This document shows positions 19,842-30,777 of a stretch of 64,000 bases of DNA, piece by piece (the stretch's first letter is position 1; each line of letters begins with the position of its first letter). The notes below the pieces were generated by a model, which saw only the letters and a program-made list of their open reading frames with translations, made no database searches and was not told where the DNA came from. The position numbers and the translations under genes were made by a program. Source of the DNA: Pseudomonas sp. GM21 (GTDB lineage Bacteria; Pseudomonadota; Gammaproteobacteria; Pseudomonadales; Pseudomonadaceae); assembly GCF_000282215.1 (NCBI RefSeq), contig NZ_AKJS01000144.1, forward strand, positions 30,459 to 94,458. Reading direction: 5' to 3'.

Positions 19842-20945
19842 ATGTCGCTAAGTCGCGTCTCGGTCACCGCGGTGCGCAATTTGCACCCGGTGACCTTCTC
19901 CCCCTCCCCCCGAATCAACATTCTTTACGGCGCCAACGGCAGCGGCAAAACCAGTGTTCTGGAAGCCATCCATCTGCTGGGGCTTGCCCGTTCGTTTCGT
20001 AGCAGCCGTCTGTTGCCGGTGATTCAATACGAGCAATTGGCGTGCACCGTGTTTGGCCAGGTTGAATTGGCTGAGGGTGGGCACAGCGCGTTGGGTATCT
20101 CGCGTGACCGTCAGGGTGAATTTCAAATTCGCATCGACGGTCAGAATGCCCGCAGCGCGGCGCAGTTGGCGGAGATCCTGCCACTCCAGCTGATCAACCC
20201 TGACAGCTTCCGCTTACTGGAAGGCGCGCCGAAGATTCGGCGACAGTTTCTCGACTGGGGCGTGTTCCACGTGGAACCGCGTTTCATGTCCACTTGGCAG
20301 CGCTTGCAGAAGGCCCTGCGCCAGAGAAACTCTTGGCTGCGACATGGTACACTTGACGCCGTTTCGCAAGCGGTTTGGGACAGGGAACTGTGCCAGGCCA
20401 GCGCAGAAATAGATGAATACCGCCGCGCTTACATCAAAGCCTTGAAACCAGTCTTTGAACAGACCTTGAGCGAACTGGTTGAGCTTGAAGGCTTGACCCT
20501 CAGCTATTACCGAGGCTGGGACAAAGACCGCGAACTGAGCGCCGTACTCGCTGGGTCCCTTCACCGGGACCAGCAAATGGGTCACACCCAGGCTGGACCA
20601 CAACGCGCTGATTTGCGCCTCAGACTGGGCGCACATAATGCCGCGGACATCTTGTCCCGGGGTCAGCAGAAGTTGGTTGTCTGTGCATTGCGGATTGCCC
20701 AAGGGCACCTGGTTAGCCAGGCCCGACGCGGCCAGTGTATTTATCTGGTGGATGACCTGCCGTCCGAACTGGACGAGCACCACCGACGTGCGCTTTGCCG
20801 CTTGCTGGAAGACTTACGCTGCCAGGTCTTTATCACCTGTGTAGATCACGAATTATTGAGGGAAGGCTGGCAGACGGAAACGCCAGTCGCTCTGTTCCAC
20901 GTGGAACAGGGCCGTATCACCCAGACCCACGACCATCGGGAGTGA
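19842..20945 (+). CDS. recF: RecF, recombination/repair ATPase
   Basis: 367 residues. Walker A GANGSGKT is at 30-37, an ABC-type signature LSRGQQKLVV lies near 280, and Walker B is YLVDDLPSELD. RecF acts in the RecFOR pathway, loading RecA at gaps. The gene contains two ParB-binding parS palindromes (20264-20279 and 20893-20908), so its sequence does two jobs. The ATG at 19842 has only a weak ribosome-binding site. Confidence 0.98.
   Translation: MSLSRVSVTAVRNLHPVTFSPSPRINILYGANGSGKTSVLEAIHLLGLARSFRSSRLLPVIQYEQLACTVFGQVELAEGGHSALGISRDRQGEFQIRIDGQNARSAAQLAEILPLQLINPDSFRLLEGAPKIRRQFLDWGVFHVEPRFMSTWQRLQKALRQRNSWLRHGTLDAVSQAVWDRELCQASAEIDEYRRAYIKALKPVFEQTLSELVELEGLTLSYYRGWDKDRELSAVLAGSLHRDQQMGHTQAGPQRADLRLRLGAHNAADILSRGQQKLVVCALRIAQGHLVSQARRGQCIYLVDDLPSELDEHHRRALCRLLEDLRCQVFITCVDHELLREGWQTETPVALFHVEQGRITQTHDHRE
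20264..20279. promoter_or_regulatory. parS site 1 (ParB binding), inside recF
   Basis: TGTTCCACGTGGAACC matches the conserved parS 16-mer (TGTTNCACGTGNAACA) with a single end deviation. It sits in the recF coding sequence about 3.3 kb from oriC, where ParB-parS complexes are expected. Confidence 0.9.
20893..20908. promoter_or_regulatory. parS site 2 (ParB binding), inside recF
   Basis: TGTTCCACGTGGAACA is a perfect 16-nt palindrome and a full parS consensus match, 629 nt from the first site and near the 3' end of recF. Confidence 0.93.
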
Positions 20946-20950
20946 AGGCA

Positions 20951-23368
<2,418 letters not shown>

Positions 23369-23385
23369 TCCAGTGAATCTGCCAA

Positions 23386-23421
23386 ACAAAAAAGGCCAAC
23401 GTTTAACGTTGGCCTTTTTTA
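23386..23421. terminator. Bidirectional terminator between gyrB and the acyltransferase gene
   Basis: AAAAAAGGCCAACG / CGTTGGCCTTTTTT with a TTTAA loop gives a 14-bp stem with T tracts on both strands. It ends gyrB on the plus strand and the convergent acyltransferase gene on the minus strand. Confidence 0.9.
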
Positions 23422-23458
23422 TTGTCTGGTTTAAGACGGGATCGTTGTCCCTATCGAT

Positions 23459-24172
23459 TTACAGCGAGGGCAGGACACTGCACTTTTTGCGTGTGATTTG
23501 AATCTGCTTATAGCGGGCACGACCTTCTTCAGGTCTGTCTGCCAATAGCGCTAAAGTGGTGTGTGGATCATTCAACGGCAACGTCTTGAGCAATTCGACA
23601 TCATGATCCCACCACTGGCTACTGATCAGTTTTTCAATTAGCTCAGGTGCATGCCGATACTTGACGACTTTTGCAGGGATCCCGGCAACGATAGCGTAGG
23701 GTGGCACGTCATGGGCAACCAAAGCGCGGGTTGCGATAATTGCACCTGTGCCAACTGTGACCCCTTCCAGGATCATCGCACTGTGCCCAATCCAGACATC
23801 GTGCCCAATCGTGACATCAGCAACCTCGGGATCGTAAGTCAGGTCCGTATCGGTGTACTGAAAAGGATGTGAACTGAGCCAGTCTGACGGATGTGAACTC
23901 TTTTGCTGTCCGATAAAACAGCCACTGCCAATAGAGCAGAATCGACCAATAGAAGCGACTGCAGATAGGACGCAATCACTTCGGATATAGGTATGGGCAC
24001 CGATTCCCAGTTTTTTTGATTCTATGACCACATACCCCAGAGATACCCCCTCTTCCAGAGTCAGCGTCGATCTCTTGAACAACGACAACACACCGCCTGC
24101 CACTTTGCATTTATGCCTGCGAATCCATTTCTTCCAAAAATGATTTCGGACGGTATCGATGATTTTTTTCAT
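23459..24172 (-). CDS. Hexapeptide-repeat acyltransferase (left-handed beta-helix, CatB/Vat-like)
   Basis: 237 residues. Isoleucine-patch hexapeptide repeats run through about 45-165 (GRFCSIGSGCFIG, VTIGHDVWIGHSAMILEGVTVGTGAIIATRALV), followed by DVPPYAIVAGIPAKVVKYR, typical of xenobiotic or sugar O-acetyltransferases. The conserved active-site His is probably in SSHPF or GHDVWIG. Base composition is visibly more AT-rich than gyrB or plsC, and I recall no gene between gyrB and plsC in P. aeruginosa, so it is probably acquired. The substrate is unknown; surface sugar acetylation or antibiotic acetylation are possible. Confidence 0.8.
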   Translation of the reverse strand: MKKIIDTVRNHFWKKWIRRHKCKVAGGVLSLFKRSTLTLEEGVSLGYVVIESKKLGIGAHTYIRSDCVLSAVASIGRFCSIGSGCFIGQQKSSHPSDWLSSHPFQYTDTDLTYDPEVADVTIGHDVWIGHSAMILEGVTVGTGAIIATRALVAHDVPPYAIVAGIPAKVVKYRHAPELIEKLISSQWWDHDVELLKTLPLNDPHTTLALLADRPEEGRARYKQIQITRKKCSVLPSL

Positions 24173-24491
24173 AAGAATTTATTTAGACATCCGTTATAGG
24201 GTTGCATCGCCCTATGAGCCAATGGACGAGTCTAAATGAATCGGCGCAAGAGATGAAATGTTAGGACCTGTGTCAAAACGAGCACCGCCACGCCGAATTC
24301 CATAGAGTGGAAAACAGCAAATGGAGGGCATAAAAAAACCGGCTATATCAGCCGGTTTTTTTGCGCCCTGAAAAAACTTATGCACCAATTTCAGCGTTTT
24401 ATGTGTTTAAGAAATATGTATATAAATCAGTATCTTAAATAACAAAACCGCTAGATTTCGAGAAAACGGTACACAGGTTATCCACAGAATC
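24173..24491. other. Gene-free AT-rich spacer with terminator and DnaA box
   Basis: These 319 nt between two minus-strand genes contain a strong terminator (24331-24363), a clearly AT-rich stretch (24365-24475) and an exact TTATCCACA at 24478-24486, six nt from the plsC stop. The minus-strand promoter of the acyltransferase gene should also lie here. I see no convincing small ORF. Confidence 0.6.
24331..24363. terminator. Bidirectional rho-independent terminator downstream of plsC
   Basis: AAAAAAACCGGCT / AGCCGGTTTTTTT with a 5-nt loop. On the minus strand it follows plsC by about 130 nt and insulates the acyltransferase gene. Confidence 0.85.
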
Positions 24492-25271
24492 TTAGACAGC
24501 CACTTGATCACTGGCGGTTGGTGCCGCGGGGGCCGCGGGCAGCGAGCCCATTTCCCGTTGCATCTGCTCGTTCCAGGCTTGCACCCGGTCGTTCAGATCG
24601 GCGATGGCGCGCGGCCCGCTACCCTCGGCGTACATCGGTGCGCCTATGATCACGGTGATGACACCATGCTTCTTCGCCCAACCGGTTTTTGGCCAAAACT
24701 TGCCGGCATTGTGCGCAATCGGCAGTACCGGAAGCGCGGCGTTAACGGCCAATGCGGTGCCACCGCGCGAGAACTTGCCGATAGTGCCAAAAGGCACGCG
24801 AGTCCCCTCAGGGAAAATCAGCACCCAGACGCCATCCCTCAGCAGTTCATCGCCCTTCTTCGCCACATGCTTGAGCGCGGCTTTTGGATTGTCGCGGTCG
24901 ATGGCGATCGGTCGCAGCATGGCCATGGCCCAGCCGAAGAACGGCACAAACAGCAATGAACGCTTGAGCACCTGGCTCAACGGTTCGAAATAAGCGGATA
25001 GAAAGAACGTCTCCCATGTGCTCTGGTGGTTCGACTGAATCACGCAGGGCTGATCAGGCACGTTCTCGGCACCCTTCACGACGTAGCTGATGCCCAGGAA
25101 TATTTTGCTCAGCCACAAGGCGCAGCGGCACCAGTACACGTTGATGAAGCGATAACGCGCCTTGAACGGCAGAAACGGCGCGATGAAAAAGCTCAGGCTG
25201 CACCAGAGCAATGAGCTGGTGCCCAGCAGAAGGTAAAAGAAGAAAGTTCTGATGGCCTGCAGTATCGACAT
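24492..25271 (-). CDS. plsC: 1-acyl-sn-glycerol-3-phosphate acyltransferase (PlsC family)
   Basis: 259 residues. N-terminal hydrophobic helices are followed by the acyltransferase motif NHQSTWET (an NHxxxxD/E variant) at about 81-88 and FPEGTR at about 154-159. It acylates lysophosphatidic acid at the inner membrane. The C terminus is Ala/Pro-rich and probably disordered. In P. aeruginosa the gene at this place is PA0005 (lysophosphatidic acid acyltransferase). It belongs to the minus-strand group glyQ-glyS-gmhB-plsC. Confidence 0.92.
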   Translation of the reverse strand: MSILQAIRTFFFYLLLGTSSLLWCSLSFFIAPFLPFKARYRFINVYWCRCALWLSKIFLGISYVVKGAENVPDQPCVIQSNHQSTWETFFLSAYFEPLSQVLKRSLLFVPFFGWAMAMLRPIAIDRDNPKAALKHVAKKGDELLRDGVWVLIFPEGTRVPFGTIGKFSRGGTALAVNAALPVLPIAHNAGKFWPKTGWAKKHGVITVIIGAPMYAEGSGPRAIADLNDRVQAWNEQMQREMGSLPAAPAAPTASDQVAV

Positions 25272-25349
25272 GGTGACGTTTACCGTGCGGGCTCTGCCCG
25301 TCTATAAGCGCACTCCCGATCAGTCCTTAATCGGAATAATCGAAGCACT

Positions 25350-25883
25350 TTAATTGTGGATAAGTTCTGCGGCAATCGCCGCCAGATCGTCAAAAATCAA
25401 GGTGCCTACCGGTAGGATCTTGCCCAACGTCTTTTCGCCTTTCCCGGTCTTTACCAAAACTGGCTGTGAGTCGACGGCTTTGGCGGCTTCCAGGTCACCA
25501 AGGCTGTCGCCAACGAACCAAAGATGGGTCAGCGACACGTTGTAATGCTCGGCGATGATTTTCAACATCCCGGGTTTCGGTTTGCGGCAATTGCAGCCTT
25601 CGTCCGGCCCGTGTGGGCAATAGACGATCAGCCCGACTTCACCGCCCTGCTCCGCCACTAGTGCGCGCAAGCGCTCGTGCATGGCGTCCAGGGTAGCGAT
25701 GTCGTAATAGCCGCGAGCAATGCCCGACTGGTTGGTAGCGACCGCTACCGTCCAGCCGGCCTTGCTCAACTGCGCGATGGCTTCGATCGAACCGGGGAGT
25801 GGAATCCACTCCTCCACCGACTTGATGTAAGCGTCGGAGTCGTAATTGATCACCCCGTCGCGATCGAGAATCAGCAGTTTCAA
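25350..25883 (-). CDS. gmhB: GmhB, D-glycero-beta-D-manno-heptose-1,7-bisphosphate 7-phosphatase
   Basis: 177 residues from a TTG at 25883 (KLLILDRDGVINYD), which has AAGGGG 6 nt upstream; a TTG two codons earlier is possible. It is a HAD phosphatase with DRDGVIN as the nucleophile motif, TNQSG as motif II and GDSLGDLEAA as motif IV. The zinc-binding loop CPHGPDEGCNCRKPKPGM is typical of GmhB. It acts in ADP-heptose synthesis for the LPS core. It starts about 10 nt after glyS. Confidence 0.94.
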   Translation of the reverse strand: MKLLILDRDGVINYDSDAYIKSVEEWIPLPGSIEAIAQLSKAGWTVAVATNQSGIARGYYDIATLDAMHERLRALVAEQGGEVGLIVYCPHGPDEGCNCRKPKPGMLKIIAEHYNVSLTHLWFVGDSLGDLEAAKAVDSQPVLVKTGKGEKTLGKILPVGTLIFDDLAAIAAELIHN

Positions 25884-25893
25884 CAGCAACCCC

Positions 25894-27948
25894 TTAGCTC
25901 AGCAACGAAATATCAGCGACGCCGAGGAACAGCCCGCGCAGACGCGCCAGCAAGGCATAACGGTTGGCGCGCACCTTCGCATCTTCCGCGTTGACCATCA
26001 CCGCTTCGAAGAACGCATCCACCGGCTCGCGCAAGGCGGCCAGGCGGGCCAGCGATTCGCTGTACTGACGCGCGGCAGCCATTGGCTGGACGGCCTGGTC
26101 AGCCTGCTGGATCGCCGAGTACAGAGAGAACTCGTTGGCATTGTCGAAGTATTTGGCTTCAACCACTGTCGGAACGGAGCCTTCGACCTTGCTCAGCAAG
26201 TTCGATACACGCTTGTTCACGGCAGCCAGGGCTGCAGCTTCCGGCAATTTGCGGAAGGCCTCTACCGCTTGTACGCGCTGATCGAAGTCCAGCGCTGAAC
26301 CCGGCTTCAGGGCACGAACCGACAGGTAGGTGGCCACGTCGACACCTTCGTCTTCGTAACGGGCACGCAGACGGTCGAAGATGAACTCCAGCACCGCGTC
26401 GTTCAGGCCGACAGCCTTGACCTTGGCACCGAATGCATTCACGGCGAAGGCCACGGCGTCGTTCAGGTCGAGTTCAAGCTTCTTGTCGATCAGGATGCGC
26501 AACACACCCAGAGCTGCACGGCGCAGGGCATACGGGTCTTTGCTGCCGGTTGGCAGCATGCCGATACCGAAAATGCCCACCAGCGTGTCGAGCTTGTCGG
26601 CGATCGCCACGGCCGCACCGGTCAGGGTGGTCGGCAGTTCAGCGCCAGCACCGCGTGGCATGTACTGCTCGTTCAACGCCAGGGCGACTTCTTCCGGCTC
26701 GCCGTCATTGAGGGCGTAGTAGTAACCGGCGACACCTTGCATCTCCGGGAACTCACCGACCATCTCGGTCGACAGGTCGCACTTGGACAGCAGGCCCGCA
26801 CGGGAAGCCCATGCAGCGTTGCCGCCAATGCGTTGCGCGATGAATGCGGCCAGTTTGGAAACGCGCTCGGCCTTGTCGTAAACGCTGCCGAGTTTTTCCT
26901 GGAACACCACGTTTTGCAGGCGCAGGTTGAAGTCTTCGAGTTTCTGCTTCTTGTCTTGCTTGAAGAAGAACTCGGCGTCGGTCAGGCGTGGGCGTACCAC
27001 TTTCTCGTTACCGGCGATGATCTGCTGCGGGTCTTTGCTTTCGATGTTGGCCACGGTAATGAAACGTGGCAGCAACTTGCCGTCGGCATCCAGCAGGCAG
27101 AAGTACTTCTGGTTGTCCTGCATGGTGGTGATCAGCGCTTCTTGCGGCACGTCGAGGAAACGCTCTTCGAACGAGCACACCAGCGGCACCGGCCATTCAA
27201 CCAGCGCGGTCACTTCGTCGAGCAGCGCCGGCGGAACAATCGCCGTACCTTCCTGGCGGGTGGCCAGTTCTTCGGTGCGCTTGCTGATGATGTCGCGACG
27301 CTCGTTGGCATCGGCCAGCACGTAAGCGGCACGCAAGTCGGCCAGGTAATTGGCCGGCGAGGTGATGCGCACGTTTTCCGGGTGGTGGAAGCGGTGACCA
27401 CGGGAATCACGGCCGGCCTTCTGGGCGAGGATGGTGCAGTCGATGACTTCGTCACCGAGCAGCATCACCAGCCATTGGGTCGGCCGAACGAATTCTTCCT
27501 TGCGAGCGCCCCAACGCATGCGTTTCGGGATCGGCAGGTCGTTCAGCGAATCTTCAACGATGGTCGGCAGCAGGCTCGACGTCGGTTTGCCGGCGATGCT
27601 TTGGCTGTAACGCAGCTTCGGGCCGCTCTGATCGATTTCGCTCAGTTCGACGCCGCACTTCTTGGCAAAACCCAGTGCCGCTTGGGTCGGGTTGCCTTCA
27701 GCATCGAATGCTGCCTGACGTGGCGGACCATCGAGGTTAATACTGCGATCCGGTTGCTGGGTGGCCAGCGATGTGATCAGCACCGCCAGGCGACGTGGCG
27801 CGGCATAAACTGTTTTGGTTTCGTAGTTCAGGCCGGCGGCTTGCAGGCCCTTGTCGATACCGGCGAGGAACGCCTCGGCCAGGGTGTTCAGGGCTTTGGG
27901 TGGCAGTTCTTCAGTGCCCAGTTCAACCAGAAAATCCAGAGCACTCAT
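25894..27948 (-). CDS. glyS: Glycyl-tRNA synthetase beta subunit
   Basis: 684 residues, starting MSALDFLVELGTEELPPKAL, the normal alpha2beta2-type beta chain with a C-terminal anticodon-binding region. It joins GlyQ to charge tRNA-Gly. The ATG overlaps the glyQ stop by 4 nt, indicating translational coupling. Confidence 0.98.
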   Translation of the reverse strand: MSALDFLVELGTEELPPKALNTLAEAFLAGIDKGLQAAGLNYETKTVYAAPRRLAVLITSLATQQPDRSINLDGPPRQAAFDAEGNPTQAALGFAKKCGVELSEIDQSGPKLRYSQSIAGKPTSSLLPTIVEDSLNDLPIPKRMRWGARKEEFVRPTQWLVMLLGDEVIDCTILAQKAGRDSRGHRFHHPENVRITSPANYLADLRAAYVLADANERRDIISKRTEELATRQEGTAIVPPALLDEVTALVEWPVPLVCSFEERFLDVPQEALITTMQDNQKYFCLLDADGKLLPRFITVANIESKDPQQIIAGNEKVVRPRLTDAEFFFKQDKKQKLEDFNLRLQNVVFQEKLGSVYDKAERVSKLAAFIAQRIGGNAAWASRAGLLSKCDLSTEMVGEFPEMQGVAGYYYALNDGEPEEVALALNEQYMPRGAGAELPTTLTGAAVAIADKLDTLVGIFGIGMLPTGSKDPYALRRAALGVLRILIDKKLELDLNDAVAFAVNAFGAKVKAVGLNDAVLEFIFDRLRARYEDEGVDVATYLSVRALKPGSALDFDQRVQAVEAFRKLPEAAALAAVNKRVSNLLSKVEGSVPTVVEAKYFDNANEFSLYSAIQQADQAVQPMAAARQYSESLARLAALREPVDAFFEAVMVNAEDAKVRANRYALLARLRGLFLGVADISLLS

Positions 27949-28898
27949 TGTGCAGCCTCCAGCTTGGCCAGTACTTCATCACGCAGGTCCGGGGTCGCCA
28001 TCGGGAAGCCCAGCTTGGCGCGAGCCAGCAGGTAGGCTTGCGCAACGGAACGCGCCAGGGTGCGCACACGCAGAATGTATTGCTGACGCGCGGTCACGGA
28101 AATCGCCCGACGCGCATCCAGCAGGTTGAAAGTATGGGAGGCCTTCAACACCATTTCGTAGCTCGGCAACGGCAGCGGTTGATCGAGTTCGATCAGGCGC
28201 TTGGCTTCGCTTTCGTAGAAATCGAACAGTTCGAACAGCTTCTCGACGTTGGCGTGCTCGAAGTTGTAGGTCGACTGCTCCACTTCGTTCTGGTGGAACA
28301 CGTCGCCGTAGGTCACTTTGCCGAACGGACCGTCAGCCCAGACGAGGTCGTAGACCGAGTCCACGCCTTGCAGGTACATGGCCAGACGTTCCAGACCGTA
28401 AGTGATCTCGCCGGTCACCGGGTAGCACTCGATGCCGCCCGCTTGCTGGAAGTAAGTGAATTGCGTCACTTCCATGCCGTTGAGCCAGACTTCCCAGCCC
28501 AGACCCCAGGCGCCGAGGGTTGGCGATTCCCAGTTGTCTTCGACAAAGCGAATGTCGTGGACCAACGGGTCCAGGCCAACGTGCTTGAGGGAGCCCAGGT
28601 ACAGTTCCTGGAAGTTGTCCGGGTTCGGCTTCAGTACCACCTGGAACTGGTAGTAGTGCTGCAGACGATTCGGGTTTTCGCCGTAGCGGCCGTCAGTCGG
28701 GCGACGACTGGGCTGCACATAAGCGGCGTTCCAGGTTTCCGGGCCAATGGCGCGCAGGAATGTAGCAGTGTGGAAAGTGCCGGCGCCTACTTCCATATCG
28801 TAGGGCTGAAGTACCACACAACCTTGCTCGGCCCAGTATTGCTGGAGGGCGAGGATCAAGTCTTGGAAGGTACGCACGGCTGGCGTAGGCTGGCTCAC
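27945..28898 (-). CDS. glyQ: Glycyl-tRNA synthetase alpha subunit
   Basis: 317 residues from a GTG at 28898 (SQPTPAVRTFQDLILALQ) with AGGTGA just upstream. The open frame extends further but the extra 44 residues are not family-like. The class II catalytic core contains GCVVLQPYDMEVGAGTFH and the RRPTDGRYGENPNR motif. It has its own promoter, divergent from tag (28980). Confidence 0.97.
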   Translation of the reverse strand: MSQPTPAVRTFQDLILALQQYWAEQGCVVLQPYDMEVGAGTFHTATFLRAIGPETWNAAYVQPSRRPTDGRYGENPNRLQHYYQFQVVLKPNPDNFQELYLGSLKHVGLDPLVHDIRFVEDNWESPTLGAWGLGWEVWLNGMEVTQFTYFQQAGGIECYPVTGEITYGLERLAMYLQGVDSVYDLVWADGPFGKVTYGDVFHQNEVEQSTYNFEHANVEKLFELFDFYESEAKRLIELDQPLPLPSYEMVLKASHTFNLLDARRAISVTARQQYILRVRTLARSVAQAYLLARAKLGFPMATPDLRDEVLAKLEAAQ

Positions 28899-28979
28899 GA
28901 AATTCACCTGTTTCTTGGGCTGCGATTTAAAGAGCGGGAGTATACCCGATTCATTGCTGCGCACGCCCCCTGGAGCCTT

Positions 28980-29537
28980 ATGCCACGCTGCTTTTGGTGT
29001 TCCGAAGATCCGCTGTACATGGCTTATCACGACCAGGAGTGGGGCACGCCGCTACGCGATGCGCAGGGATTGTTCGAGTTGCTTTTGCTCGAAGGGTTCC
29101 AGGCCGGCCTCTCATGGATCACGGTCTTGCGTAAACGGGAGCGTTATCGCGAGGTGCTGTTCGGCTTCGATGTCCAGCGCGTGGCACAGATGAGCGATGC
29201 GGAAATCGATGAATTGATGCTCGATCCAGGCATCATCCGCAACCGCCTCAAACTCAATGCTGCCCGGCGCAATGCCCAGGCCTGGCTGGCGCTGGAGGAC
29301 CCGGTGGAGTTTCTCTGGTCCTTCGTCGGCGGTACGCCTGTGATCAATCATTTCAAGGATCGCACTGAAGTCCCGGCCGTCACGCCGGTGGCGGTGGAAA
29401 TGAGCAAAGGCCTGAAAAAGGCCGGTTTCACGTTCGTCGGGCCGACGATTTGTTACGCGCTGATGCAGGCCTCGGGCATGGTCATGGACCACACCCGCGA
29501 TTGCGATCGCTACGCGACTCTGGCGAACGGCGGTTAG
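28980..29537 (+). CDS. tag: DNA-3-methyladenine glycosylase I
   Basis: 185 residues from the ATG at 28980 with GGAG 6-9 nt upstream. The zinc-binding residues of TAG are present: C4 and H17 at the start (RCFWCSEDPLYMAYHDQEWG) and H171/C175 at the end (HTRDCDRY). The helix-hairpin-helix glycosylase core is intact (GFQAGLSW, TFVGPTICYALMQA). It excises 3-methyladenine from alkylated DNA. It is divergent from glyQ. Confidence 0.97.
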   Translation: MPRCFWCSEDPLYMAYHDQEWGTPLRDAQGLFELLLLEGFQAGLSWITVLRKRERYREVLFGFDVQRVAQMSDAEIDELMLDPGIIRNRLKLNAARRNAQAWLALEDPVEFLWSFVGGTPVINHFKDRTEVPAVTPVAVEMSKGLKKAGFTFVGPTICYALMQASGMVMDHTRDCDRYATLANGG

Positions 29538-29577
29538 AATAGCCGCCTCGCGCACAGCACAAAATCAGGAGTGACCT

Positions 29578-30465
29578 GTGGATAAGTTTAAAGGCGCCTT
29601 GCTGGTAGGCGCTCTGCGGCTGTTTGCCCTGCTCCCGTGGCGGGCCGTTCAGGCCGTTGGCTCGGCGATTGGCTGGGCCATGTGGAAAACCCCCAACCGT
29701 TCCCGCGACGTGGTGCGGATCAATCTGGCCAAGTGTTTTCCGGACATGGACCCCGCCGAACGCGAACGCCTGGTCGGCCAGAGTCTGAAAGACATCGGCA
29801 AGTCCCTGACCGAAAGCGCCTGCGCCTGGATCTGGCCGGCGCAGCGGTCCATCGACCTGGTGCGCGAAGTCGAAGGCCTCGACGTGTTGAAGGACGCCCT
29901 CGCCTCCGGCAAAGGTGTCGTGGGCATCACCAGCCATTTGGGTAACTGGGAAGTGTTGAACCACTTCTATTGCAACCAGTGCAAACCGATCATTTTCTAT
30001 CGGCCACCGAAGTTGAAGGCTGTGGATGAATTGCTGCGCAAACAGCGGGTGCAATTGGGCAACCGAGTGGCGGCTTCCACCAAGGAAGGCATCCTCAGCG
30101 TGATCAAGGAAGTGCGCAAAGGTGGTGCAGTGGGCATTCCGGCTGACCCGGAACCGGCCGAATCCGCCGGGATCTTCGTGCCCTTCTTTGCCACCCAGGC
30201 GCTGACCAGCAAGTTCGTGCCGAACATGCTCGCGGGCGGCAAAGCGGTCGGCGTGTTCCTGCATGCGCTGCGTTTGCCGGACGGTTCGGGTTACAAAGTG
30301 ATCCTGGAAGCGGCGCCAGATGCCATGTACAGCACCGATACCGAGACCTCCTGCGCGGCCATGAGCCAAGTGGTCGAGCGTTATGTGCGGGCTTATCCAA
30401 GTCAGTACATGTGGAGCATGAAGCGCTTCAAGAAACGGCCACCGGGTGAAGAACGCTGGTATTGA
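29578..30465 (+). CDS. htrB: Lipid A late acyltransferase family protein (LpxL/HtrB-like)
   Basis: 295 residues starting at a GTG (DKFKGALLVGALRLFALLPW). The family HxxxxE catalytic motif is SHLGNWE at about 120-126, with the later conserved GIPADPEPAESAG region. It is a membrane-associated enzyme that adds a secondary acyl chain to lipid A. The position matches PA0011 of P. aeruginosa, a known HtrB homologue, but the exact position acylated is not read from sequence. An exact DnaA box overlaps the start codon (29577-29585). Confidence 0.88.
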   Translation: MDKFKGALLVGALRLFALLPWRAVQAVGSAIGWAMWKTPNRSRDVVRINLAKCFPDMDPAERERLVGQSLKDIGKSLTESACAWIWPAQRSIDLVREVEGLDVLKDALASGKGVVGITSHLGNWEVLNHFYCNQCKPIIFYRPPKLKAVDELLRKQRVQLGNRVAASTKEGILSVIKEVRKGGAVGIPADPEPAESAGIFVPFFATQALTSKFVPNMLAGGKAVGVFLHALRLPDGSGYKVILEAAPDAMYSTDTETSCAAMSQVVERYVRAYPSQYMWSMKRFKKRPPGEERWY

Positions 30466-30481
30466 GTCAACTGGCATGATC

Positions 30482-30513
30482 TGTGGATAATCCTCGGGCC
30501 AGGGTTATCCACA
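30482..30513. promoter_or_regulatory. Inverted pair of exact DnaA boxes upstream of the PilZ gene
   Basis: TGTGGATAA (30482-30490) and TTATCCACA (30505-30513) form a 9-bp perfect inverted repeat with a 14-nt spacer in the short gap between the htrB-like and PilZ genes. It could bind DnaA or form a hairpin in the transcript. No T tract follows, so it is not a standard terminator. Confidence 0.6.
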
Positions 30514-30537
30514 ACTGTTCATTTAAGGGCGCAGCAG

Positions 30538-30777
30538 ATGTCCGAACACCGCAAATCGTTTCGCATCAAAATCAGTCATGAAAGCTTCGGCGAATGCCTG
30601 GGCCAGACACGCAATCTTTCGACTACGGGCGTCTACGTCAAGCATCCGGGCCTGTCTTCGTTGCCAAAAGGCGCGGTGGTTTACGGGCAGGTGCAGGACT
30701 TACCCACAGGTGCGCCGCGTGTGCGCATGGAAGTGATTCAGGTGGATGGTGAAGGGATAGGCCTGCGTTATCTCTGA
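30538..30777 (+). CDS. PilZ-domain cyclic-di-GMP-binding protein
   Basis: 79 residues, essentially a single PilZ domain. Both ligand motifs are present: RxxxR at 5-9 (RKSFR) and (D/N)xSxxG at 26-31 (NLSTTG). A stand-alone PilZ protein usually relays c-di-GMP levels to a partner; the partner here is unknown. The position corresponds to PA0012 of P. aeruginosa. It is preceded by the DnaA-box inverted repeat. Confidence 0.9.
   Translation: MSEHRKSFRIKISHESFGECLGQTRNLSTTGVYVKHPGLSSLPKGAVVYGQVQDLPTGAPRVRMEVIQVDGEGIGLRYL

Noticed and set aside
20795..20950. Longer gyrB starting inside recF
   Set aside because: The extra 52 residues overlap recF and have no GyrB similarity; the family start is at the TTG at 20951.
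27795..28979. Long plus-strand frame leading into tag
   Set aside because: It runs antisense through glyS/glyQ; only the part from the ATG at 28980 is TAG-like.
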